Shown here one piece after another: positions 39,325-46,646 of a stretch of 64,000 nt of DNA (position 1 is its first letter; each line of letters starts with the position of its first letter). The notes under the pieces are model-generated. The model made no database searches. It was given only the letters and a program-made list of their open reading frames with translations, and was not told the origin of the DNA. Made by a program: the position numbers and the translations under genes. The stretch spans positions 60,634 to 124,633 of the forward strand of contig JAFLSE010000003.1 of assembly GCA_022511075.1 (NCBI GenBank). The letters run 5' to 3'. Source of the stretch: Prevotella sp. Lineage in GTDB: Bacteria > Bacteroidota > Bacteroidia > Bacteroidales > Bacteroidaceae.

Positions 39325-40716
39325 ATGAAGACAGACGACATAAAGGCAATATATTTCATAGGAGCAGGCGGCATTGGAATGAGCGCCATAGCAAGGTTTT
39401 TCCTTAACAGGAACATCTTTGTGGCAGGCTATGACAAGACCCCGTCGCCACTCACGGAACAACTTGTAAGGGAAGGAATGTCTATACACTATGAGGACAG
39501 CATAGACCTGATACCCGAACAGTGCAAGGACAAGTCGTGCTGCTTGGTGGTGTACACGCCTGCCATTCCTGAAGAGCACACCGAACTGTGCTACTTCCGC
39601 AACAACGGGTTTGAGGTGCAGAAGCGTGCTCAACTTCTCGGCACTCTCACGCAAAGCATGAAAGGTCTGTGCGTGGCAGGTACTCACGGCAAGACAACCA
39701 CTTCTACCATGTGTGCCCACATAATGCATCAGAGCCATGTTGACTGTAACGCATTCTTGGGTGGCATATCCAAGAACTACCAGACAAACTATATACTTGC
39801 CAACACGCACGGTGCAGGACAAGAATATGTAGTGATTGAGGCTGACGAGTTTGACCGCTCTTTCCATTGGTTGCGCCCGTGGGTGAGCGTGATAACATCA
39901 ACCGACCCCGATCATCTCGACATATACAGTACAAAGGAAGCCTATTTGGAAAGTTTCCGTCACTATACCACACTGATACAGCCAGGCGGTGCACTCATAA
40001 TACGCAAGGGATTGGAGATGAAAGCCGAACTGCAAGAAGGTGTGCGGTACTATGAATACAGTCGTGACGAAGGCGACTTTCACGCAGCAAACATAAGGAT
40101 AAAGAACGGCGGCATAACATTCGACTTCATATCACCAATAGAGAACGTTACCGATGTTGAATTAGGACAACCCGTGCCCATCAACATCGAGAACGGCGTG
40201 GCGGCAATGGCAATGGCACAACTCAACGGATGCACTGCCGACGAACTGCGCACGGGAATGAGGACATACGGAGGCGTGGACCGACGATTCGACTTCAAGA
40301 TAAAGACCGACAAACTCGTGTTCCTTAGTGACTATGCCCATCATCCGAAAGAGATTCTGCAAAGCGCCAAGAGTCTGCGCGAACTATATGGCGACAAGCA
40401 CATAACGGCAATGTTCCAGCCGCATCTGTACACTCGCACACGCGATTTCTATAAGGAGTTTGCAGAGGCATTAAGCATTCTCGACCGCGTGGTGCTGCTC
40501 GACATCTATCCTGCAAGGGAGCTGCCAATAGAAGGCGTGACATCAAAACTCATCTATGACAACATTGCAGAAGGCGTGGAGAAAGTGATGATAGGCAAGG
40601 AGGATGTTTTAGACTACGTAAGGCAGCACGACTTTGAGGTGCTTGTGGTGCTCGGTGCCGGCGACCTCGACAACCAGACCGAGGATATTGCAAGGATATT
40701 GCAGGAAAAACAATAA
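39325..40716 (+). CDS. murC: UDP-N-acetylmuramate:L-alanine ligase
   Basis: 463 residues. IYFIGAGGIGMSAIARFFL (UDP domain), ATP loop AGTHGKTTTSTMCAH near residue 118, EADEFDRSFHWLRP, and YAHHPKEILQSAKSLRE with MFQPHLYTRTRDF in the C-terminal domain. It commits UDP-MurNAc to stem-peptide assembly. Confidence 0.98.
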   Translation: MKTDDIKAIYFIGAGGIGMSAIARFFLNRNIFVAGYDKTPSPLTEQLVREGMSIHYEDSIDLIPEQCKDKSCCLVVYTPAIPEEHTELCYFRNNGFEVQKRAQLLGTLTQSMKGLCVAGTHGKTTTSTMCAHIMHQSHVDCNAFLGGISKNYQTNYILANTHGAGQEYVVIEADEFDRSFHWLRPWVSVITSTDPDHLDIYSTKEAYLESFRHYTTLIQPGGALIIRKGLEMKAELQEGVRYYEYSRDEGDFHAANIRIKNGGITFDFISPIENVTDVELGQPVPINIENGVAAMAMAQLNGCTADELRTGMRTYGGVDRRFDFKIKTDKLVFLSDYAHHPKEILQSAKSLRELYGDKHITAMFQPHLYTRTRDFYKEFAEALSILDRVVLLDIYPARELPIEGVTSKLIYDNIAEGVEKVMIGKEDVLDYVRQHDFEVLVVLGAGDLDNQTEDIARILQEKQ

Positions 40717-40739
40717 CGTAACACACAAACAACAAGGCT

Positions 40740-41600
40740 ATGATAAGAATAAACTGGAAAAAGACACTATTGGTGGTTGCAGACATATTCCTCGGAGTAT
40801 ATCTGCTGCTTGCCGTCACCGCGTTCAACAAGCCTGATAATAGCAGCCTGGTATGCTCGCAGGTAAAGATAGACATATCCGACAGCGGTACGGAAGGATT
40901 TCTGAATACAGAGGAAATCAAGAAAATCCTGCAAAAGAACAATATGTATCCGTTGGGTAAACTCATGGGCGAGGTGAATTGCCGTGAAATGGAGGAATTC
41001 CTGATGACAAGCCCGTTCGTAGACCAGGCACAATGCTACAAGACGCAGAACGGACACATAAACATTATGCTTACCCAGCGTATGCCCATAATAAGGATTA
41101 TGGCAGAGGATGGCAGCAACTATTACCTTGATAACCATGGCGGTATAATGGGCAACATTAAATACACCGCCGACATGATTATAGCCACAGGCAAGATTTC
41201 ACAGAAATACGCACAGGACTCATTGAGCCAAGTTGCCAACTTCATTACCCACAGCAAACTGTGGAACAGTCAGATAGAGCAGATAAACGTGCTGCATGAC
41301 GGTACAATGGAACTTGTTCCTCGCGTGGGCGAACATACTATATATATAGGTAAGCCTACTGACATTGAGCAGAAACTCGACCGCCTTGAAAAATTCTACC
41401 GCTACGGATTGAGCAAGGCAGGATGGAACAAATACAAATATATAAACGTGGAGTTCAGCAATCAGATTATATGCCGCCGCAACGACAGCGACAAGAAGGA
41501 AGAACTGGACAAGGAAGATGAAATAGAAGAACACGAACATGAAGCTGTGCAGCAACAGGAGACACCCAATAGCGAGAGCACCCAAAATCAGCAACAATAA
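40740..41600 (+). CDS. ftsQ: Cell division protein FtsQ-like
   Basis: 286 residues. One N-terminal membrane helix (TLLVVADIFLGVYLLLAVTAF), then a POTRA-like domain (VKIDISDSGTEGFLNTEEIKKIL ... CYKTQNGHINIMLTQRMPIIRI) and the FtsQ/DivIB beta domain. The C-terminus is a low-complexity acidic, Gln-rich tail (KEELDKEDEIEEHEHEAVQQ). Identified by topology, the POTRA pattern and its place before ftsA. It scaffolds the divisome in the periplasm. Confidence 0.9.
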   Translation: MIRINWKKTLLVVADIFLGVYLLLAVTAFNKPDNSSLVCSQVKIDISDSGTEGFLNTEEIKKILQKNNMYPLGKLMGEVNCREMEEFLMTSPFVDQAQCYKTQNGHINIMLTQRMPIIRIMAEDGSNYYLDNHGGIMGNIKYTADMIIATGKISQKYAQDSLSQVANFITHSKLWNSQIEQINVLHDGTMELVPRVGEHTIYIGKPTDIEQKLDRLEKFYRYGLSKAGWNKYKYINVEFSNQIICRRNDSDKKEELDKEDEIEEHEHEAVQQQETPNSESTQNQQQ

Positions 41601-41614
41601 AAAACAATAATAAT

Positions 41615-43072
41615 ATGGCAGCAAAGGAATTTATAGTAGCAATCGAGCTTGGCTCATCCAAGATGACAGGTATTGCAGGCAAGAAAAACCTTGACGGCAG
41701 CATCACGGTGCATGCCATCGTTAAGGAAGATTCGTCGTCTTTCATACAAAAAGGCGTGGTGTACAACATCGACAAGACAGCACAGTGCATAACCACTATC
41801 ATCAACAAACTGTCTACAAAACTTAAGACGCGCATCAACATGATTTATGTTGGTATCGGCGGACAAAGTATAAGGAGCATCCTCAACGTTGTTCCCAAAG
41901 ACCTTGCTACGCCAACGCAAATCACGCAAGACATAATCGACGAGATGAGCGATACCAACCGCAATATGAACTATCCCGACCAAACAATTCTTGACGTTGC
42001 CATACAGGAATATCTCGTGGATAACCAATTGCAGACCGACCCGGTGGGAGTTCAGTGTACAAAACTCGAGGGCAACTATCTCAACATATTGCAGCGTAAG
42101 GCTTTCTACGAAAAGTTGTATAGCTGTCTTGAAAAGGCTGGTGTAACATTGGCAGACATATACCTTGCTCCGCTGATGCTCGCTGATGCCGTGCTCACTG
42201 AAACGGAACGTCGTTCGGGTTGTGCGCTCGTAGACATTGGTGCAAGCACCACTACCGTAAGCGTCTACAGCAAGAACATTTTGCGCCATCTGGCTGTCAT
42301 TCCTTTGGGCAGCAACAACATAACAAAGGATATTGCCACTTCGCTGAACATCGAGGAAAGCGAAGCGGAGAGGCTGAAACTGAAATATGCAAGCGCATAT
42401 ACAGAATACAAGGATATAGAGCAGGGGCAGACCATTGTCATAGATGCCGACCACAACGTGGAGGAAAAGAAGTTTGTGGACATTGTGGAGGGACGCGTAC
42501 AGGAAATAGTGGAAAACGTTCTCTACCAAATACCGCAGCATTATGCAAACAACCTGTTAGGCGGCATCATCATCACCGGAGGCGGTTCAAACATACCTAA
42601 CATAGACAAGGCGTTTACCATAGACCATCAGCATATAGAGAAGATACGCATAGCACGCACAATCACGGCAACAGTAAAGCCGATGCCTTCAGACATAAAG
42701 AAAATCGATGACGGTACACTTTGCACGGTGCTTGGCTTATTGGCAAAAGGCGACAGAAACTGTGCTGGAAACGAGATGAGTGACAACCCAGACATTTTCG
42801 ACACACAGGAAACACATACAGACACGAATATCAACTCACATGACGCACGCGACCCAAAGCCGTTTGGCGTGATTGACAATAAAATAGAAGAAGAACGCAA
42901 GAAGGAAGAGGAGCGCAAAAGAGAGGAAGAACGCAGAAAAGAAGAAGAACGACAAGAGAAACTGCGCGAAGAAGAGGAAAAGCGTAAACGCCGCGAGAAC
43001 AGTCCGTTGAACAAAGGATTGAGGGGCATTAAAGGTTTCTTGAAGAGCATGATTAAACCCGACGAAGAATAA
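41615..43072 (+). CDS. ftsA: Cell division protein FtsA
   Basis: 485 residues. Actin-like ATPase motifs: AIELGSSKMTGIAGKK (phosphate 1), CALVDIGASTTTVSVYSKN (phosphate 2), GGIIITGGGSNIPNIDKAF (adenosine). About 70 residues before the end begins a highly charged stretch of KKEEERKREEERRKEEE type, likely a long helix. The C-terminus (LRGIKGFLKSMIKPDEE) is the amphipathic membrane-binding helix. It tethers FtsZ to the membrane. Confidence 0.97.
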   Translation: MAAKEFIVAIELGSSKMTGIAGKKNLDGSITVHAIVKEDSSSFIQKGVVYNIDKTAQCITTIINKLSTKLKTRINMIYVGIGGQSIRSILNVVPKDLATPTQITQDIIDEMSDTNRNMNYPDQTILDVAIQEYLVDNQLQTDPVGVQCTKLEGNYLNILQRKAFYEKLYSCLEKAGVTLADIYLAPLMLADAVLTETERRSGCALVDIGASTTTVSVYSKNILRHLAVIPLGSNNITKDIATSLNIEESEAERLKLKYASAYTEYKDIEQGQTIVIDADHNVEEKKFVDIVEGRVQEIVENVLYQIPQHYANNLLGGIIITGGGSNIPNIDKAFTIDHQHIEKIRIARTITATVKPMPSDIKKIDDGTLCTVLGLLAKGDRNCAGNEMSDNPDIFDTQETHTDTNINSHDARDPKPFGVIDNKIEEERKKEEERKREEERRKEEERQEKLREEEEKRKRRENSPLNKGLRGIKGFLKSMIKPDEE

Positions 43073-43093
43073 ACTACAAAAAAGGAAACGATT

Positions 43094-44395
43094 ATGATAG
43101 ACATCAATGATATGCCAATGGTAAATTTTGGCGGAGAAGTAAAAGAAAGCATTATCAAGGTAATCGGCGTTGGAGGCGGAGGCGGCAATGCGGTAAACCA
43201 CATGTACCGACAAGGCATACACGACGTTAGTTTTGTAGTTTGCAACACCGACAAGCAGGCTCTCGACGGCTCACCCGTTCCTGTTCACTTGCAGTTAGGC
43301 GAAGAAGGACTTGGCGCTGGCAATAAACCGGAAATGGGCAAAAAAGCAGCCGAGGAAAGTATTGATGCCATAAGGAATATGCTTTCTGACGGTACGCGTA
43401 TGACATTCATCACCGCAGGTATGGGTGGCGGAACCGGCACAGGAGCAGCCCCAATCATAGCCAAGGTATCAAAGGAAATGGATATCCTCACCGTGGGTAT
43501 AGTCACCATTCCGTTTGCTTTCGAGGGAAAGAAAAAGATAGACCAGGCTCTCGACGGTGTCGAGGAAATGGCAAAGCACGTTGACGCTCTACTTGTTATA
43601 AACAACGAGCGTCTGCGTGAGATATACCAGAGCCAGACACTCAATGAGGCGTTGGCAAAGGCAGACGACACCCTTACCGTGGCAGCAAAGAGCATTGCCG
43701 AAATAATAACGGTAACAGGTAAGATAAACCTTGACTTCAACGACGTGCGTACAGTGCTCAAGGACGGTGGCGTAGCCATTATGTCCACTGGTTATGGAGA
43801 GGGTGAAAACCGTGTAAAGAATGCCATTGAGGCTGCTATCCACTCTCCATTGCTCAACAGAAGTGACATATTTAATGCAAAGCGAATATTGTTTAATATT
43901 GCCTGCGGCGAGGCGGATTTGATGATGGAGGAGATGACCGATGTTCATGACTTCCTTGACAAGTGCGAGGAGTATGAGCTCAAATGGGGTATCACCATTG
44001 ACCCGGAACTTGGCAAGCGCGTGAAAGCCACAATCCTCGCTTCTGGCTTCGGCATGGACAATGTTGACGGAATGGAGGAGCGCACAATGCGCAAATCGCA
44101 GGAAGAACTCAACAAGATTGCAGAAGAAGAGGCACGACAGGAGGCTCGTGATATCCGTCGTGACAAATATTATGGAAAAAAGGCAGGACATACTCTTCGC
44201 AAGCGTCGTCCCAATTTCTATCTTTTCCGTCCGGAAGACTTGGACAACGACGATGTGATTTCTGCTGTTGAGAGCACTCCAACATACAAGCGTACACGAG
44301 AGAAACTTGACAGCATAACAAAGACATCAAGCAATATAGTGACAGATCCCGTGGAGCAACCTTCAGAGTCGCAACAAGGTACTATAAAGTTTTGA
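43094..44395 (+). CDS. ftsZ: Cell division GTPase FtsZ
   Basis: 433 residues. VIGVGGGGGNAVNHMYRQGI at the N-terminus, the tubulin signature GMGGGTGTGAAPIIAKV at about 112-128, synergy-loop region NLDFNDVRTVLKDGGVAIMSTGYG. A longer C-terminal linker than in E. coli contains EEEARQEARDIRRDKYYGKK. The last residues (SQQGTIKF) form a short tail presumed to bind FtsA. It is last in the cluster and is followed by a strong terminator. Confidence 0.99.
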   Translation: MIDINDMPMVNFGGEVKESIIKVIGVGGGGGNAVNHMYRQGIHDVSFVVCNTDKQALDGSPVPVHLQLGEEGLGAGNKPEMGKKAAEESIDAIRNMLSDGTRMTFITAGMGGGTGTGAAPIIAKVSKEMDILTVGIVTIPFAFEGKKKIDQALDGVEEMAKHVDALLVINNERLREIYQSQTLNEALAKADDTLTVAAKSIAEIITVTGKINLDFNDVRTVLKDGGVAIMSTGYGEGENRVKNAIEAAIHSPLLNRSDIFNAKRILFNIACGEADLMMEEMTDVHDFLDKCEEYELKWGITIDPELGKRVKATILASGFGMDNVDGMEERTMRKSQEELNKIAEEEARQEARDIRRDKYYGKKAGHTLRKRRPNFYLFRPEDLDNDDVISAVESTPTYKRTREKLDSITKTSSNIVTDPVEQPSESQQGTIKF

Positions 44396-44435
44396 GTATA
44401 GAAATTAAATAACAAAATGAATATTTGACAAAGAA

Positions 44436-44472
44436 AACGTTGGTTGGAGATTAGCCCAACCAACGTTTTTGT
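44436..44472 (+). terminator. ftsZ / dcw cluster terminator
   Basis: Perfect 12-bp stem AACGTTGGTTGG / CCAACCAACGTT with an eight-base loop, followed by TTTGTC. It lies 40 bases after the ftsZ stop. Confidence 0.9.
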
Positions 44473-44717
44473 CTATTACAAAAACTTTGTAATAATACAA
44501 AATCCTATGTTTTTCATATTTTTATTGTATAAAGCAGAAGCTTTTACATTTTTTTTCGTACCTTTGCACACGTTCCGTTTTCAATATCTTTTTACAAGAT
44601 AAAATGGATATGTAATTAAATGAGAAGTGGGGAAGCCTGCTTTCTTAATGTGAAAAAATACAAAAATACAGCTCACATTGAACGTTGTTTGCTAAATAAT
44701 TCTTATCTTTGCAGCGT

Positions 44718-44965
44718 GACGGAAAATCCGTCGCAGACATGACATAGGAAGCGTTTAGCTTTTTCCATGCTGAGAACTTCGACAACTCTCACAAATGTTT
44801 GGAAAGGTAAAGACGTTCTTCCCTTTGTAATGATAGTAGTGGATTGTATCCAATTACATCATACAATAGGGTGTGAGCCGTTTTTTCTAATCTAACATTT
44901 GGGCAGTCGAAGGCCTTCAGCAGGATTAGCTGATAGGTTCACACTTCTATTTTGTTGTGGCTGAA
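44718..44965 (+). ncRNA. Candidate structured RNA upstream of the ATPase locus
   Basis: A perfect -7 box TATCTTTG (44704-44711) precedes a run of hairpins: GACGG/CCGTC (from 44719), a TGAGA/TCTCA hairpin near 44770-44800, ATTGTAT/ATACAAT near 44840-44870, and a long outer stem GTGTGAGCC (from about 44871) with GGTTCACAC (about 44936-44944). That outer stem encloses CTAATC/GATTAG and the palindrome GAAGGCCTTC. The stems are seen directly; no known RNA class is recognised. It lacks the conserved cores of RNase P, SRP and tmRNA. It may be a 6S-like RNA, a leader of the downstream genes, or something new. Confidence 0.4.
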
Positions 44966-45011
44966 ATTTAAATGATATAGTTCTGGAAGGACCAACAGAA
45001 TTTTTATTGTT

Positions 45012-45572
45012 ATGATACCAGATAGAATTAGACAACATGATTGGAACAACTTGGATTGGCACTATATTCAGGGGCTGTCTAAGGCAGTTGAAGCTGTGCG
45101 TGAAGAATACATTTATGAGAAAAAAGAGCGTTATCATATAGAACGCGTGTTTGCATACGAATTGTATTATAATTGGAAAACGATATTGTCAGAAGAGTCT
45201 GAAAATCCAGAGAAATTGCTGCTCAATGGAGAACTAACAAAGCATTATTATAATGAAAAATATGGTTTCCCTGATATGGTATTGCATGGGGACTATACCA
45301 AGAATGATAAACAATTTATTATATGTGAGATAAAATCTTCAAGAAATTCAATAGAATATGATAAACTTATAAAAGATCTAAAATCACTTGCATTTGGTAT
45401 AAAGGAACTCCATTATCATTGTGGCGTATTTGTTTATCTTGGAGTTGACATAGATCCTATGCTTGATAAATTACGTTGTATTCTGCAATCAAAAGAATTG
45501 AGACAGATTGTAGAGAACAAAATATTATTTATCGGAATAGACGGTAAAACACCACATTATGAACTTTTATAA
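45012..45572 (+). CDS. Small PD-(D/E)XK nuclease-like protein
   Basis: 186 residues; no named family recognised. The helical N-terminus (GLSKAVEAVREEYIYEKKERYH) is followed by GFPDMVLHGDYTKNDKQFIICEIKSSRN: D88, E106 and K108 fit the PD-x(n)-(D/E)XK pattern, with an upstream Glu (E50 in VFAYELYYNW) in the position of the helix acid. The order alpha-beta-beta with the second strand ending in EIK is what is expected of the fold. It opens the ATPase locus, six bases before the next gene. This gene and the next are visibly more AT-rich than the ATPase gene that follows, suggesting separate origins. A nuclease role is inferred from the motif only. Confidence 0.75.
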   Translation: MIPDRIRQHDWNNLDWHYIQGLSKAVEAVREEYIYEKKERYHIERVFAYELYYNWKTILSEESENPEKLLLNGELTKHYYNEKYGFPDMVLHGDYTKNDKQFIICEIKSSRNSIEYDKLIKDLKSLAFGIKELHYHCGVFVYLGVDIDPMLDKLRCILQSKELRQIVENKILFIGIDGKTPHYELL

Positions 45573-45578
45573 GGTAAT

Positions 45579-46637
45579 ATGGCAAAGTATATTTCTTCCA
45601 TTAAAGATTTAGTCATTCAAACAATGACGAATGGCTCAGAAATTGAAGCAAAAGCAAAAAGCAATAGTGCAGATGCATGCTTTCAGATGGGTATGATATA
45701 CCTGTTGGGAATCGACACGCCTATTGATTTTAAGAAAGCTGCTTCTTATTTTGAAACTCAATCACTATCAGATGATTCTAACGTAAACCGTTTGTTGGGG
45801 TTTATAGCTGAATGTGAAGGAAACTATTCGGAAGCGTTTAAACATTATGCTAAAATCTCAAATACAACAAACAAAGGCAAAGAGACTACACTCTATAAAA
45901 AAATTTCTGATGAAAGGAACAATCTTCAAAAGTTCTTCAAGGAAATGGACTTGCCAAGCACGGCACTGAATAAAGAAGTAACAACCCTTCTTAATAGTTA
46001 TATAAAAGGAGGAAAATCAAAAATTGATGCTTGCCTACAAATTGCAACTATTTGTGATGATGAAACATCTTGTTTCGAAGTTGCCCAAGTTTTATATGAC
46101 ACAAAAGATTTCTACTCTGCTAAAAAGTGGCTTCAAAAAGGAAATATAACAAGTGATAATTCACTCTATATTGCAATTAACGATAAGCTAACAAAGTCAA
46201 AGAAAGGATTTAGTCTTTCCAACACACCTCAAATCATTGACATTCAAGGTCGTTCCCTTCTTCCTGACAACTATGTGTCATATAACAACGTTGAAATTAG
46301 ACATAGATGTGATAGCGTATCGTTAGCATCAAAAAAACTATGGCTCAAGGAAGTTTCCAATCTGATTACTCAAATAAAAAAGAATTTAAAAAAAGAAGAA
46401 GAGAAACGTCTTGAAAAACAAAGGAAAAAAGAATATCAAGCTTTCTTGCGAGAACAAGCTGAGGAAGAAAAAAGAGCAAAGCTACGTAAGAATATTATTA
46501 CTTTTGTAATTGTGGCTATTTGTGGATTTATTTGGGGACTTCTTGCTGAAGGAAATATTAATGGAGGATTTGTTTGTACAGGAATTTTATTATTTATATA
46601 CTTTATGTTTAAACTAATAATAAAAGTAATGAAATAA
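45579..46637 (+). CDS. Sel1/TPR-like repeat protein with C-terminal membrane hairpin
   Basis: 352 residues. Residues 25-110 contain Sel1/TPR-like helices (ADACFQMGMIYLLGIDTPIDFKKAASYFE; NRLLGFIAECEGNYSEAFKHYAKI), and a second set lies around 150-200 (ACLQIATICDDETSCFEVAQVL). A charged coiled coil follows (LKKEEEKRLEKQRKKEYQ, to ~300). The end holds two membrane helices (ITFVIVAICGFIWGLLAEG and GGFVCTGILLFIYFMFKLI) joined by a very short turn. No signal peptide, so the repeat domain should face the cytoplasm. The neighbouring ATPase has no membrane helix, so this protein may be its membrane anchor; that is inference. Confidence 0.75.
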   Translation: MAKYISSIKDLVIQTMTNGSEIEAKAKSNSADACFQMGMIYLLGIDTPIDFKKAASYFETQSLSDDSNVNRLLGFIAECEGNYSEAFKHYAKISNTTNKGKETTLYKKISDERNNLQKFFKEMDLPSTALNKEVTTLLNSYIKGGKSKIDACLQIATICDDETSCFEVAQVLYDTKDFYSAKKWLQKGNITSDNSLYIAINDKLTKSKKGFSLSNTPQIIDIQGRSLLPDNYVSYNNVEIRHRCDSVSLASKKLWLKEVSNLITQIKKNLKKEEEKRLEKQRKKEYQAFLREQAEEEKRAKLRKNIITFVIVAICGFIWGLLAEGNINGGFVCTGILLFIYFMFKLIIKVMK

Positions 46638-46646
46638 TTAGAAAAC

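Larger units (their letters stand above)
44396..45011. other. 616-base non-coding interval between ftsZ and the ATPase locus
   Basis: It contains the ftsZ terminator (44436-44472), a TACCTTTG -7-like box at 44559-44566 without a partner, and a structured candidate RNA from about 44718. A 41-codon frame from the ATG at 44620 is present but shows no features of a real gene. Confidence 0.6.

Noticed and set aside
28807..44395. Absence of murF and ddl as a deletion
   Set aside because: The cluster lacks them in Bacteroidales generally; no scar is seen between murE and mraY or after murC.
44620..44745. 41-codon ORF (MRSGEACFLNV...)
   Set aside because: It runs through the -7 box and first hairpin of the candidate RNA; no conserved features.
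44718..44965. Assignment as RNase P RNA, SRP RNA or tmRNA
   Set aside because: The conserved cores of RNase P and SRP RNA are absent, and the tmRNA is clearly at 56889-57287.
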